Positions 10,829 to 25,120 of a stretch of 64,000 nucleotides of DNA are shown here, in pieces. Source of the stretch: Aspergillus flavus (taxonomy: Eukaryota > Ascomycota > Eurotiomycetes > Eurotiales > Aspergillaceae). Under the pieces are notes generated by a model, which was given only the letters and a program-made list of their open reading frames with translations, did not search any database and was not told the origin of the DNA. Every line of letters begins with the position of its first letter. Position 1 is the stretch's first letter. The position numbers were made by a program, and so were the translations under genes. The stretch spans positions 3,658,001 to 3,722,000 of the forward strand of contig NC_092407.1 in the NCBI RefSeq assembly GCF_009017415.1, written 5' to 3'.

Positions 10829-13800
10829 TTAGGGCTTGGTGAGTTGTTCTTTCCGGAAGAACAGAAGGAATCCGGCGCTGGGGCTTTGTTAGTATTTTGC
10901 TGCCTGTGAAATGGATTGTAGGGGGATCGATGACTTACCAGATCAAGAGCTGGAAGAATAAGGCGATCCAGAACCAAGCGTTTGCAACGGAACTGCCACC
11001 GGCAGTCACATCCGGCGAGATTGGTCCAGGACCGATGTTATTTGGAGCACATGCTCTGGCGACGATTGTCGCGATGGATCCCAGCACTTGAGATGCAAGC
11101 AGGGTGAAGGCTATATGTACTCGTGTGAGGGTCTGGAGAAGAATCATGCCGAAGCCGAGACCCTGTAAGGCATCAAGGATACCGAGCCAGAGCCATAGAC
11201 TTCGTGATGCGAGTGCTCCGCTAACAGAACTGCCAGCCCAGGGAAGGAAGAGACCCATTCCGGAGACACCCCACCATATCTGGGCCCAACGTGGAGCTCC
11301 CAAACCGCATGCAAATACAGGTAGAATCCAGCTATGGCGCTTCGAGAGATATCCAAATAGGGTTAACACTGCTACCCAGATGACACCGAAGAAGACGACG
11401 ACGAGGATGCCGACTTGCCAGGCTTCGGCATGGTTTGAGCTCCAAAGGACTGTATGAGGCACGATAAGTTAGTGGCTTCTTGGAGAGTATAGGTCTGATG
11501 TACTTACAGGCCCAGTTTCGTCCATAAGGTGCGCTGAGGAAGAAATTTTGCAAAATGACTACCACGAAGTTCCACAGGACGATCTTGCGCCGGAAGACAG
11601 ACTTGTAGAATGATGGAACTTTTCCAGGTGACTGGCGGTAGTAATTGGGCAGGCCGAAGAAGATTATCAGACCAATGGCCCAGAGGAATGCAGCGATTGG
11701 CATGCAGATTGCGCTAGAAGAGGCCGTTAGCAATTGTAATCATAGTGATAAAGGTGAAACATACGTCATTTTCCAGGAGTTGACAATGCCGCCGTTGACG
11801 TTGGTAACTCCATTGGCGACAGCGCTAGAGATTGTCGTTCCCCAGTACCACAGTCCAATAACATATGCTTGCTGGGTTCCTTGGATGAGGCATGCCCGGA
11901 AAACCCAGTCTTTAACCTGAACACCGCTTTCATCGCCAAAATTGAGAGCGAAGAACAGTGATCCGCTTGAAGAAGCAGCAGCGTAAACACCGCTTCCCAC
12001 ATTCTGGATCCATCCACGAGCGGAGCCATTTGACTCAAAGTGTGCTAATCCAATGATGACAAACGATGCGCCGTATAAGAACCAAGGTATGGAAAGGACA
12101 AACACCGATTTGAAGAAGCGGAAGAAAAACCACCAGATGATTGAAGTGACAAGGTATACTGTCGCAATACCATAGAGCTTCTCAGCTGTCTGGCCGTTTT
12201 CACCGGCAAGCAAGGTAATTTGGTATGAGTTGGCCGCAATGATCTGACCGAGACCTAGGAAAAACGAATACACAGGCCAGCCAAAGATTCGAATTTGCAT
12301 CCATTTCCTTAAGCCCGAGGGGGGAACATAGTCTCGTCCCAGAAGGAACTCATCCTTTTCTGCGCGTGGATCGCTGCCACTTTCGTTTGAACCCAGATCC
12401 TCGTGGGAGATTGAGCTCATAGGTGTGTTGTTTTCGCCCTTGGTTTGGAAAATCGAAGAAGCGGGAGATTGGTTGCGCCCCAATCTTGCGTCTCTGAACT
12501 TGTCAAACCACTTCTTTTCGCTCTTCATCAGATACTCCTCTATACAAAGCTGGGATTCAGAGTTAGATCCGTTGAGCTTTTCGAGTCTCTGATCAAACAT
12601 TCGATAGTATTCGCCAGTACCGTCTGTGAAGAATGGATCAACTTTCTGCAGCTTATAGTCTTTCTTTTCGCCGACGACAGAATCAACAGAAAGAACGGAT
12701 GCACTACTGAGTCGATTCCCAGGTTGAGCCCAAGGTGGCCTTCCGGATGTTATGCCTTCTTCAAAGTAAGAGTTGGGAGGAGATGCAAGCGACCTCGGAG
12801 CATTGCGTTGATGACGTCCTTCATCTGCTTGCTCCCTCGTAATCGTAACTTCTTCCTCTCCGCGGAAATAATCGTCATCACTGCTTTCTTCGGTCGCTGT
12901 ACCACTCTCCTCGTTGGTCATCTGGCTTCTTCTTTTAAGCCGACGACCACGGAGATTAATATGTCCTGGTCCAGCCCTGAATCCAAGTGACAGTTGCCGA
13001 CCAAGGCTTAACCTAGGTTCGTCATTACCTCCAGGGCTTGGGTCACGGCTGTACACAATTGTGTTGCGCTGTTGGGGCCCGTATGCACTGTCGCGATTGA
13101 CGCTGAGATTCGTGTAACTGCCTTCCCGTGAGTGTGCGATTGGAGGCGTCTGCATTCCCGTTGGGGTCGTGGTACCAGTCGATGCAATCGTAGGTGTCAT
13201 CATTCCACTTGGTGTTATTACTTCACTTGGTGTATTGTAACCAGAAGGCGAGAGAGGTCCACCGTTCGATTTTGCCTGTCCCTTGCTGTGAATCCGCATA
13301 GCAGTGGTCTGCAGAATTTCCAAATCTTCCACCCACTGAGCAACAGGAAAGCGTTGCTTTGCGGAGCGTGCACGCATCTTTGCACGAACTTGGGGCTTCG
13401 AGTCAAGCGCGCTTCCAATCGCAAGCTTGAATTGATGCAAGAGATGGGAAGTTGTTGTAGACTCAATATTATACCACCAACCAGGCATCTGGCCGAGACC
13501 ACCAACACGAGCACCAATACCAAGAGCGCCCTTTCGACCAAATTCGACAGCAACAAGACCAAAAGGTTCATCACGAGATGGAATCAGGGCGAATTCGGCG
13601 CCAGAGAAGATATATGCTGGGAGTGCAGTAAACTCAGGCTTTGAGAAGACACGCCCAGGATATAACCTCATCATATGATCCAGCTTAAGAGCAGCAAATT
13701 TACCATAAAGATCAATGACTGGACCAACACAGATGAGTTGAACATTGGGACGTGCTTCCAGAACGGCAGGCATCACATCAGCAATAAGGTCCACGCCCTT

Positions 13801-16800
13801 CTGCATAGACCATCTTCCAACAAACACCAACAGGTCGGCATCAGGGTTTTGATCCAAGCCTGCCCATTCCTGCGCCTGCCGCTTAAGCTCTCCTCTGCTA
13901 GCCTCGTAGTTCGGGTCAACCCGAATCTCGCTGTCCTTTGGTAACTCCTTGTTCCATTCGCCAGTGTCTGAAGGGTCCGGGTTCGGTAGATTTCCAACCT
14001 TCTTCAGACCCCAAAAGATTGGGTACCGGGCATAAGAACGTTTACCGTACTTTCGAGAAACGCCCACTGCACCAAACCCTTGTTGATGCACGCGTAGGTA
14101 GCTTGCTCCAGCATGAAGCATGTTAAAAACTTCGCCAAATTGGACGTAGCGCTTTGCAGTGTCAAGATCAAGGTTGAAAACAGAACAGACTTCATCCCTC
14201 TCCTTCTGGGTGCGCATAGGCCACAGTCCTTGGAACTCGGCATTGTGGAGCGACAGACATACAGGGATGGTTTGAGGTAGAAGATAAAGAGGGGCAATGG
14301 ATCCATGGTAGTCGTTAATATGATAAAGATCAATTGGGAAACGTCTGATTGCTTGTGCAATGCACTGGTTCCAAGCGGAATAGTAGATTGCGCTGTCCAA
14401 ATCGTCCATTCGGGCGGGATAAGGCTCAGATTTGGTCTGTTGACGAAAAACAGGAGCATCTAAAAGGACATATTTAATATTATTCAGGACGTGATACTGC
14501 ACCTTGACTTCGTAGGAATTTCCGAGCACTGTCACAAACATAGGCTCAGCTGGCTGATCTACCGGGTAGTCAACTCCACCCACGCATGGAACAACCCAAA
14601 TTAGATCCTGCTGCCCAAGGTGTTTGCCCATCAACTGAGCCATAACACCTAGACCACCGATTTTAATCTTGATGGCCCAGTCCTCAATATCATATTCCAT
14701 GGTGGCAATCAAGGTCGTCCGTCTTCGTGAAGCGACTGCTCCAAAAGCAGGTGTGCTTTGCAAGAATCCCGACTTATTGGCAAGGCGCATGAAAGGATTG
14801 ATTGATCCCCCGCTTCCATCACGGCTCAGTTTCCTTCGGAATGCCAATGGAAGAATTGATTTCTTTTCGCTGACCCCCACTTGGTTGAACTTGACTTGGT
14901 AGAAGGATTTCACGAAGGCATAGACACAAGCGATGGCTGTGACAAGGGGAACAAACCAGAGGAGGAAGTACACAACCATTTGGATGGTCCTTGAACCCGT
15001 TGGCAGAAGATGAACACGCAGAGTTCCATCGTCAACACCAAGATTCCACGCCAAGTATGGAGATGGAGGGATATCCGTGATGTTTATTATCGTGGAACTA
15101 AGCGAAGAAGGAGGCATGCGATCCAAAACTCCGTCATCATCTACATCACCGAACACGTAGCTCTGGTCTGGTTGACCATCTGGATTCATTCCCCAAACAT
15201 TGAACTGTCCTTGTGCTGGAAACTCAGCCATGAATCTGAACTTCCAAAGACCATCACTGTCTTGCCTCACAACGTTGTCCAAGCCCGCATCATATCCATA
15301 TTGGTTGAATGGCCCGTTGAAGAAAAGATGGGGAAAGCGTCTTGGATGGTCATATCCAGAGTCGCCTTCCTGAGCGTAGTCACTGCTGCCGGTTAACTTA
15401 TTCCAGTATTCGACTCGCACGTGCTTCCCTTGCCACTTTTGCTTGTCCGTTCCACTCCAGGGCAGTTCTTCAATAGTATCGTTCCCTCCGTGGTAGTCTT
15501 TCCAGTCAGAGAATGAGGAACCAAAGTTTGTTGAATAGCGGTATTTGTTTGCACCTGCTGCACGATGTTGGATGTAGAGCGTGCCATTGTCATACTGGTT
15601 TAACAAGGAGGTCGAGTAGTTCGCAGATGTGAACACCAACGGATTATCCCTTTGGCCCACTCGGATCAAGAAGTGATCAGTTGCCTGGGTAGAACTATGC
15701 CCATCCGAGCTAGTGGCATTTTTGACGGTCAAGCGATGGATACCGTTGTAAACGCCAGTCAACTTCGCTGTCCAGACCCAGGCGTTGGGAATTTGACCAG
15801 TCCACTTCGGATCATCACCCTTGGCATCTTTGCAGCTGACACTGTTATTACTGATAGAGGGAGTCTTGCCAGCTTCGGTACTGGATTCGAATGAAATGGA
15901 TTTCGTAACCTGATCACAATCCATCTTGGTGGAAAAGTAAATGCTCACGTCAATATCTTCTGATTCGTCAGGTCCGACTTTAGACAGCTGCGGCACATCG
16001 TGACCAGGCTCGAACTGGGTGATCATGGGACGAGGCTTAACAAAGTTAGCCTTTGGAACGTAAGCCCTGAACTCGAAGGGCTTCAACTTCAAAGTATCCA
16101 GACAACCGTTTGTTGCATTGGTGCCGTTCAGATGAAGTGATTTGGGGCCATCTTTAAGCTCGTGTTCATCGTGTGGGTAGAAGAGATTAACAACAGTAGT
16201 TCCCGTAGTAAATGGGGAAATCAAGGCCGAATCGTTACTCCCACAATCAAAGCTATATTCCACGGTCTTGTTGTCATTTTGATAGACCAGCCAGACAGGT
16301 TCGTTGTTGCCGCTGTCACCAAAGTCTTGAATGTTGGAGACAAGATCACGCAGGACTGACCAGACGCCGACTTCCGTTGCCGTGCCATTCGAACCAGGAT
16401 ACTGAATCTCACGAGTCTGTTTTGACAACTTGACAACTGAGTATCCATCATTTAGTACAGGGAAGTCCTGTCGCATCTGGAACATATGTTTGATGATATT
16501 GTGGACTGGATGAGAGGGATCTCGATGATCATAAGCGACAGCTTCATCATGACATCCTTCCCTACCTGCACTGACAGGCCAGTTGTAGTATTGGGACGAA
16601 CCAAGGGAATAACATCCGTGTGTTTTCCACGCAGTGGAGGGAGACATTGCTTGGCGGCCATAGATATAGTTATCCGCAGTAGAGTCTAGAATGTAGAAGG
16701 CTTGTTCTTCTCCCCACAGCAAAATTGGGATGCCCGGGAGATGCAAGGTTGTGATGAAGTGACCCAAAAGCTGTCTCTCGACTCCGAGCTCGATGGCAGG

Positions 16801-18316
16801 CCAACGGAAAACATCCTGGTTTGTAGTACCATACATATGCCGGGGGTCAAATTTGCCAGTGTTAGCATTGATCATATCGTTGCTCAATACCATAATATTC
16901 CAGGAGTCCGTCCAGTCCAACGGTGTGTCATAGCCCGCAGCCAGATTGCCATCCATACCTAGGAATCGAGTGAGGGTACGGTACACCGAATAATGGAAAG
17001 CTGCTGAATCTAGCGCTTGTAGACCGTCATCACGTAAGAAATACTGATGATCGGAGGTGTTCGTCAGGTTCATCGAAGCCAAGGAGGAGTCTGGGTATTG
17101 GTTGGGCTGTCTTCCACGTCCGAGGTAAATAGAACCAAAGTTATTTCCACCAGTAATTTCTCCAGGAAGGAAGAAGTTATCCTTGCCAACACTGCGAGCA
17201 CACTCTCTATAAGCATGGGACATGTCTCCAAGAGCATCCACTGTGGCCTGCGTCGCTTTATCGTAGCGGAAGCCATCAATGTCAAGTGCCTTTATAATCA
17301 TACACGAGTGCCGAATAAGTCTCTCTTTAACGCTAGGGTGCCATTCACGTAGACGATCCTGAACTGAAGCGAATTTGGCCAACTGGCGCTCCCAGTCTGG
17401 GTAGACACCGAAAGCTTCTCTGTCACCGTACTGGTCGAAATCACTGTTATAGCATCCAACCAGCTCATCTGTGACATCCTTATCGACCGGATAGCCAGTC
17501 TCGTTCCAGAATCGAGGGTATTCGCAAGTGTTGTTGTACTCATTGTCAAAACGGAAGTCGACATACTGACGGTCAGATTTCCACAATGCTTTGTGCTCCT
17601 TGACTGAGAAAGGCGTGGTAGTATTCAAATAACCTTCAAATCCAATCAAATCGCCCATGCTGGTTTCATGTCAGCTCTGGGATATAACGACTTAGGTGAG
17701 GGGCAGCATCTTACGTTGCGATAGTATTGTCAAAGAGGACATACATGCCCCGCTTATGAATCTCGGTGATCGCGTCTCTCCAGGTTTGAATTGTACCATA
17801 ATGCTGATCAAGCAGGGTAGTATCCAAAATCGAGTAACCGTCTGAGCCCCATGGTTGATTCATCAAGATAGTACCAGCCAAATAGATCCCCTGTAGAGGT
17901 CAGTCAGCCATATGCGGTAAACACCAATAGCAAGAAACAACACGGAGATCATTGCTACCAACCTTTATGCCCATACCTTGTAGGTAGTCTAGTGTATCGA
18001 CCAAGCCAGCTGCATCACCACCGTGACGCATTTGGTTTGAATTAAGATCATGTTCAAAGAGTGACCCGTTGATGTTATCGTTAGTAGGATCGCCATTGAC
18101 AAACCGGTCAATGAACAGGGTATAGAAGGGGAATCGCCAGCTTTTTGGAGAGGGATTATACTCATGGCCCTTCCATTCTGCGTGAGTATATTCAGCCGGA
18201 TTGGTAGTATCCTTGTTCACATTCAAGTTATAATCGACTAGGGACTCATCATAGGGCCAGCCTGCTGCTGTTGCTGCGAGCAACGCAAGCAACGGGCCAG
18301 TGAATCCCCACTTCAT
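10829..18316 (-). CDS. ags1: Alpha-1,3-glucan synthase (single-base frameshift in exon 2)
   Basis: Model complement(join(10829..10877,10939..11449,11508..11713,11765..17659,17715..17891,17963..18316)), about 2,396 aa if one base is discounted. The enzyme builds cell-wall alpha-1,3-glucan at the plasma membrane. Order: signal peptide (1-20); GH13 amylase-like extracellular domain with DGFRYDKA (nucleophile Asp near 310) and PGEITGG (acid Glu); long beta-sandwich region; one TM; cytosolic GT5 glycogen-synthase-like domain with KIGGLG near 1178 and SRDEPFGLVAVEFGRKG near 1542; Ser-rich linker; multi-pass C-terminus from about 1965 ending FFRKEQLTKP. Exon 1 ends in MGIK and exon 2 should continue GIYLAGT, but the DNA has four T where three are needed, so the frame is broken near 17880. 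All other joins hold frame. Sequencing error or a true null allele are both possible. The A/B paralogue type cannot be told. Confidence 0.93.
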
Positions 18317-21300
18317 TGCCAACGGCCACTAAGTTGAACCGCTCACCAACCACTTCTTCAAACAGCCGGCATGTGCTTAAAGAAGACTGACGATAGCTAG
18401 AAAGAAAGGCGAGTAATAAAGGGGCTCCTGAAGGGGGGTGTTGACTGACAAACTTCTTCCAAATGAAATGTCGCCCCTCCCTTCCTTCTTTATGTGTCTT
18501 GACAATCGGAAGGATGATCCCTCGAGAGGATTCTGATAGGTATTATTACCGGGGAGGGAAAGGAAGAGGCCGGAGGAATATCAGTGGCGGCAGTGAAATA
18601 GCAAAGAAAAAGAGACAGAAGGGAAAACAGAAGATAAGAGGAAGAAGAAAAGAATATATGCGAAGACTTTTGTCCGAAGTCTTGCAGGATCGAGGCAGAG
18701 TAAAAGATTGGGACCGAGCAACATTAACTCTGTTATACAGATAGGCCGATGGGTCAACGACGACTGATATCAGCTCGAACAAGAAAATCAACCGATGATC
18801 TTTCATAACGAGCTCACGATGCTCCAGCTCAGACAAAGCTAAAAAAGATAAATAAAAATGAAAATAAAAATAAAATAAGAGCCAGGCATGTCGTTCGCCG
18901 GCCCGCGAGATAGATAGACAGACAGGCATATGGAAACACCTGTGCGTACGCAGTGGAGATTGAGGTCTCCATTCAAAATCAGCCACACTTAGTATCCGTG
19001 TTCGCTCAGGCCTCAATCATTCGCTGACCGAGAGTAGTAACTTAGTAAAGCCACTGCCCTCAATGGAAGTTTGGGAGAGGCGAACGGCTGTACCGAGGAT
19101 GGCCATACTATGCAACTACTGTACAACTGCGCATGATGTACGTCCTACTGTACCTCTAACGCAATACTATTTACAGTATGAGTGGATCCAGTGGGTCCGG
19201 GTTAATTCCTTGTCATTTTGGTCGGTTACCACTAGTGGCATGGGGTCTGGGTCGATCCTAACCAAGTCTTTTCCCATCTATCTGATATATCAAAAGGTTC
19301 ACGTTTGATGGTATCAGTCAGTGTCCGCTTTCTAGAATTCTAAATTACCTGAGATATAATGCTTACCGACACTCTGCCTTTGCCCAAATACAATGGATCA
19401 TGCAAGATTATATGCATAGTTCAAATAGTGCGATTGACAGCATATGCCGCTCATTACCCAGTCTAGCTCTTGGTAATACATAGATTCGGACGTGAGGTTG
19501 TATGCACAACCCACTTCTTAGCTGACTACCATATTCAGAATACAATGTACTAAAGCTAGGAATATCAATTAATTTGGCTTCTAATGAATTCTTATCTTTT
19601 TGGTGGTGTAATTTTTACATGAAGATTGCGACAAATGGTGATTGTATTTCTGAACGTCGGATTGGAATCCAAGTTCTATGCGGCGATATAGCAAAGATGG
19701 TCCACGAGGTACTCTCCGAAAGAAGAAAAGAAGAGACATGATAAAATACTTAGATACAAAATGGAGAGGTTGAAGAATAAAGAGAGAGAGAAAAAAAAAA
19801 AAAGAAAAAGAAGAAAAAAAAAGAGCCGTAACGCCCTTATCGCATTGAACGTTGATATCTTTAGTATTCGAAACTTGTTGGCGCAACGGTTTACTAGTAA
19901 GGACACCCTTGTTTTCTCGATTATCATGGATATTATTTAGATTCATAACAGCGACTACATTAAGTTAAAGATAATTCTGCAGCACACTCAACCTGCTCTG
20001 AGCATTGAAACAGAGTGGTTATTCTGGTGCCAGCAATTGCGATTGGATCTTTTTCCCTTTTTTTAATAACAACAACTAGGTCTGATAACAACGAATATCT
20101 GAACTCATATTACTAGCATTGATAAAGCCATGTGGAACCGAGGACGTGACACGATGTCGCAATTTTGTTTTTTTCCCTCCGGAATAATCGGGTTTATGAG
20201 AGTGTACTTATCTTTGTGATCCCATTATGGCAATTATATTGTGATCTCTCATATCGTGTAATTTTCGACTCAGAATAATGTGTAGCTCGCTTGTAACTTG
20301 TTTAGCCATTCTATCATTCCTAATAGGGTTTGTATACGAGGCTGAAGGATGAAATCACTCTAGGCTCATTGCCTCATGAATTATAGCGAAATCAATTCCA
20401 GATTGTTGAGCTGAATACTGATATTCTAAGGTTGAAGTTGTTGAGGCGAACTAAACCTTTGTCCGCCGCCGGCTGCCGAACACCAAATGACGGTATTGTA
20501 AAAAACCCAACAGACAAAATGATGGATTACGTGCATGCATACGCATTCATACGATGGTTGTAGAGCATTAAAAGAACAGGATTCGATTAATCTTTCTTTG
20601 TGCGCCTCCTTGCTTTGGTAGCTTCAAAATAGCACAACTTTATATCCGGGATTAGTATGATTTAACATGTTGCAATCGATTGCTGCTCGACAAGATACTG
20701 AGGCCGAACATGTCGGTTGACTTCTACTGAGCTCGATCGGATGCAAGGAGACGAGCCGCCTAACTTACGAGGCAACGAACTAGGTTTACATCCCAGGGAC
20801 GATATACGGATTGGCTGATAAGTCGTTTTGACACAAAAAGGCTCATGAATTAGAAGAAGCATCTGGTCGAAGTGTTCCGATTCAAGTTTTCTGTTGACAT
20901 TTGTTCCATTCTTCATTGGAATTGATTTCTGACCTGAATTTACAATTCAAGTTTCATTGAAATCAAAAATATCTGGTGATTGTCAGAATGTTGTTATATC
21001 ATAGTAGTATTCCATGAACATCTAGTCGCAATAAAATCGGTTACTAACTTCCAATAGGTCAATTATCGTAACAAACCTCCGATTGCGATGGGCACAAAAA
21101 TCTGACAATATTTCCGAATGGAAACGGCAGTGCGGTTTGAAACTATTACCCAGTCTGTTGGGTGTGGGCTTTATCCCTTGCTGGAGGAGTCGAGGCGGAT
21201 GAAGGAACTATCCTGGTAAGTCTGTCCGCGTGTATCGTACTAACAGACGAACATACTAAGTGTTGGGATAAATGTCACATATGATGACATATAAGATGCA

Positions 21301-24300
21301 TAAACTAGCTGTACCATCCGGATAAGCTTGCAGAGCAGAACCCCGTGCGCCGTGGTAGTTGCGATCATATTCTGTACCGGAGTCCGGCTCGTTATACTAT
21401 CTGAGACAACTCCTTATCCTTGATTATTGAACCAACACCAAACACACATACTAATATACTTCTTACGAGATCCTTCCTTGTGTTTGGGTGGATCCGATGG
21501 CCTCCCCGACTCCCGTGGGGGTGGAGAGGTTGAGCCACTCACCGTCGCACCGGACTTGTGGGTCAATCACAGACCGCCTGTCGGTCCCTGAATCATTACT
21601 AAGGAATTTAGTAGTAACTAGTAACTAGGGTAACTTTGGAGAGTAGATTACTCGGATGATCGCTGTCCAGGATCTTGGTAGCCTGTCCCAAAGAGCTCCA
21701 GCATGAACATGATTAACAACACATCAGCTCGGCCCACCCTATATAGTCCGTGCTCGGCCTTCAAACCCTTCTATAGCTGTGACTATAGACGCATACAAAT
21801 TACAATCATTTGGAAAATGTCCTTACTATGGTCCCAATCGGGACACCGGTCCCAATCTTGCTGATTATGGAAGGCAGATGATAACAGCTCGCTCATGATC
21901 ATCAGGCTTGACCATCTCCGGAGATACCGATGATATTCTACAGCTTTATCAACCGAATACTACTACCTAGATAGGCGAACAGACCTTCGTGATCTGATGT
22001 GTTACAATTTTAAGTCTTATCTAAGCCTACCAACAGGGCGCAGCTCGAGTTCTGAGGCTTGTTTCGCCTCGTATTGAGGCATGTAGCAATCAACACATAA
22101 CACAACCGTTGAGGTAGAAGTGATGGCGACGAAGAAGCGGTAACACCCAACATTGAGTCATTCTTTGTTCTTCCAACACTCTGTTGCTTGTCGCAAGCGA
22201 GTTTCAGTGTGATATCAGAAGTATGATCAACAAGGAACGATTCTGACCAATGCGGTGTGACCACCTCAGTTGACTTGGGGACTCAAAAAAGACAAAACTT
22301 CTGCCTTAAGCTGACATATATGCAGGCAACTAAACAGGGAGGCAAGATTCACCGAGCCTCCTGTGCGTTACCGGTGCGTCGTAAACCGAACCTTTCTCCA
22401 AACCATTGCAAATATTGCGTTTGAACAGCATGTTTTGTTCCCCCGGTCCCACTTTTTTATCTTTCAAAAATGACTAGCTTATCCATCGTGCAGGTGCCAA
22501 TAAGTCCTATAGGCACATGGTAAGCGACAGTGGAGTCAGACTACATATCATATACATCGTTGGCGAAATTGACTCGTTCTACCCAGCGTGGCCGTGAGCA
22601 ATACATGTCAATTCTTGCAGCCCCTTATGAGAGGCGCTTAGCTCCCTGATGCTGTAGCTTACCCGTGAAACTTTTGTGATACCAGATATTAGCGCGCTGG
22701 CCGAGCCCGAACGTTCGCCATCGGACCCACTTCCTGCATCCATGAGCCCAGAAACTAGTGACAGCTTCTCTCTCTTATCGTTCACCGACTCTCTACCACT
22801 TGCCTTGCTGCCCTTCTCAACTTTCCATGCAGGACGGACTGCAAGCCCTTGTTGACCTTCAGCTCGCCACAGACGTGCCTTTCTGAGCAGACATTCAGGA
22901 TGGCACCACACATGTTGTGACTGTCGTGACACCTATTCTCGCTATACTTCCTTGCTTGTATGGATCAGGGATCGTTGAGCTGTTTATATTCTACAACTGT
23001 CCGCTACACGGAGGTCTATCTGTGTCTGCATGTCATCGACTCTCGCGCAGCTTTGTCAAAATAAAAGTCCGTCAACTCACACCAAAGCTTAAGTATCAAA
23101 ACTTGTTTCTGCGAGATGGGTTCCTTGGAAGTGCAAGTCCAGACCCTGTAGTGTTGTGCCATAGACTCGGTATAGGAGATGCAAGTTAACCTAACAAGAG
23201 TGCCTTGCCTTTTCCTTATCCGTGGCTCGTTGTTGAGTCGAAGCTCTGCTCCCAGGCTGGAAAGTAAGTCTCGGTGAAGCCTTTGTTGCCTATGTTTACC
23301 TTCCGCATGGATTACACAGACCTCTCTTTAAGATGACTATCCTATACAAAACTCTTCGGGCTTCGTCGGTGTCCGAGTGATCGTGGCTCCTTGGGAGTGG
23401 TGAATGCTATAATAGCCTACAGAAGCGGGTCAACTCTGAATAGAGAAGACAACGGAGATATTTATTCGATATCGTTTCAGATAGCCATGGCCGTACATAT
23501 TGATACTAGACTCGCCAAAGGAGATATTAAGGGGTAGAGTGTCTAATTAACTTGGGATAATGTGCTTATTGGTGTATAGTCAGCCTCTTGGATCCTGCTT
23601 GGACGGGTTTAGTAGCAAGAACATCGGGTAACTAAAGACCTTAACAGATGATTGGGTCCACCGACAGATACTTGAACACCAGGTTAGCATCTCAGGGAGT
23701 CGGATCCTATGTCTAGCCTCGTAGGTGAAAGTAAAAAGACGGAGACTACACCAACCAGTAGATGATATGATTGCGAGGCCTGTGGCAAATCTAACAGATG
23801 CATTCCAATCAATCCTTTAAAGTATATTCCGCAGGAATCTCATATGAAAGATTCTTGAAGGGACATGTATATATACTATGTCTATCCATTTTGATATAGT
23901 GAGCAACTGTATATGCTTGTGTAGGCATTGAACTGAAACCGGAACATGTGCTACTTAAGTACATTCTCAATATATTCTTGTAAATTTCTACTAATAACAG
24001 ATCTAGTCTTCATAAATCTACACATGTTAGTGTAGCTGCCCCATATGCCAGTCAAATTGTTGCTCAGAATGGCAAAACGTTCGCCAAGATATATATAACG
24101 ATGCACGTAACAAGTTCTATATTGAGTCATTTATCGTAAAAGCAGTCGTACATACATGGGCATGCTACATAAGCCATGTCAATTAAAAATTGACACTATT
24201 GAATCTATAAATAAAAAAGATAATCCAAAAAAGAACGTAAGAAATGCCTCTTCACCCGATTTTCGATACACCGACAACGGGGAAGGAATGTGCGCCAAAT

Positions 24301-24370
24301 CAGCGTATTTACAAGAAAAATATGATCATTTCGTCGTCTATTTTTTGCCTATAATGCTAATGCACCGGAT
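18317..24370. other. Six-kilobase region without recognisable genes
   Basis: Every open frame here is under 160 codons and none shows a domain, plausible start plus splice structure, or clear coding composition. The first part must hold the promoter of the glucan synthase. Visible features are a purine-rich stretch at about 18540-18660, an A/G low-complexity tract at 19780-19824, and short tandem GTAACTA units near 21610-21630. A frame at 22579-22932 (-) looks somewhat protein-like but has no early ATG. No transposon ends, tRNA or rRNA were recognised. It may be long regulatory DNA, a non-coding RNA locus or decayed genes. Confidence 0.5.
19780..19824. repeat. A/G low-complexity tract
   Basis: An imperfect run of GA dinucleotides followed by long A runs broken by single G bases. 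It is a simple-sequence tract with no coding meaning that I can see. Confidence 0.7.
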
Positions 24371-25120
24371 CTATTCGGCTCCGTAGCGAGCCCTATAATC
24401 CTTCAAGCGCTGGATCTCGGACTCCCCGATCTTATCACCCAGCTTTTCGATCAAGTCGTGAAGACCAATCACTGCGCGAATGGGGATGTTTTCACCAAGA
24501 TCCCTCTGTGCAACGCCGATAGCGCTCTTAGGCTCAGCGTCGCTGACTCTTTCCTCGCGATCAAGTAGGACAACAATGCCGGTAACAATACCGCCTTCCT
24601 TCTGAATGATGCTCACGGCCTCGCGGATGGCGGTTCCAGCTGTGATAACATCGTCGACAATGACAACACGCTTTCCCTTCAGAGGAGCACCGACAATGTT
24701 TCCTCCTTCACCGTGGTCCTTGGCCTCCTTACGGTTGAAGGAGTAGCTGACATTGTCCCAGGTTCCCTTAGCAGACGCGGAGAGAGAGTCTCGCACCGCT
24801 AATTCATTCAGAACGGAAGCGCACACCGGAATGCCCTTATAAGCCGGGCCAAAGATAATGTCGAAGTTGGGTGTGGTAGTACCGTCCGCCGCAACAGTTA
24901 CGAATGGCGGGGCAGACAAGACACTGGCATAGGCTGCCGAGGTGGCACGGAGCAAAGGCGCAGTGTGGAGGAGAGAAGAGGTGAAGAAGTACGGAGATTC
25001 ACGGCCGGACTTAAGGATAAAGGAGCCAAAGGACAGGACGTTATTCTTCATCAACAAGGGAAGCAATGTCTCCTTGTAGTCTTGCTCGGCGGCAGGAGCA
25101 GGGATGGTAGCGGCGGACAT
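24371..25120 (-). CDS. ura5: Orotate phosphoribosyltransferase
   Basis: Single exon, 249 aa. It converts orotate plus PRPP to OMP, the fifth step of de novo UMP synthesis, in the cytosol. The N-terminal part has [21 protein letters not shown], typical of eukaryotic stand-alone OPRT. The GPAYKGIP motif (91-98), the flexible catalytic loop KDHGEGG (134-140) and the PRPP-binding motif [14 protein letters not shown] (151-164) are all intact. The C-terminus ends [12 protein letters not shown]. In Aspergillus the orthologue has been called pyrE and in yeast URA5; it is widely used as a selectable marker. It is divergent from the folate reductase gene. Length and motifs leave little doubt about function. 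Confidence 0.96.
   Translation of the reverse strand: MSAATIPAPAAEQDYKETLLPLLMKNNVLSFGSFILKSGRESPYFFTSSLLHTAPLLRATSAAYASVLSAPPFVTVAADGTTTPNFDIIFGPAYKGIPVCASVLNELAVRDSLSASAKGTWDNVSYSFNRKEAKDHGEGGNIVGAPLKGKRVVIVDDVITAGTAIREAVSIIQKEGGIVTGIVVLLDREERVSDAEPKSAIGVAQRDLGENIPIRAVIGLHDLIEKLGDKIGESEIQRLKDYRARYGAE

Noticed and set aside
22579..22932. A 117-codon frame (-) in the gene-free interval
   Set aside because: It begins at a GTG with no early ATG, shows no known motif and has no splice partners; it is noted only as a possible relic.
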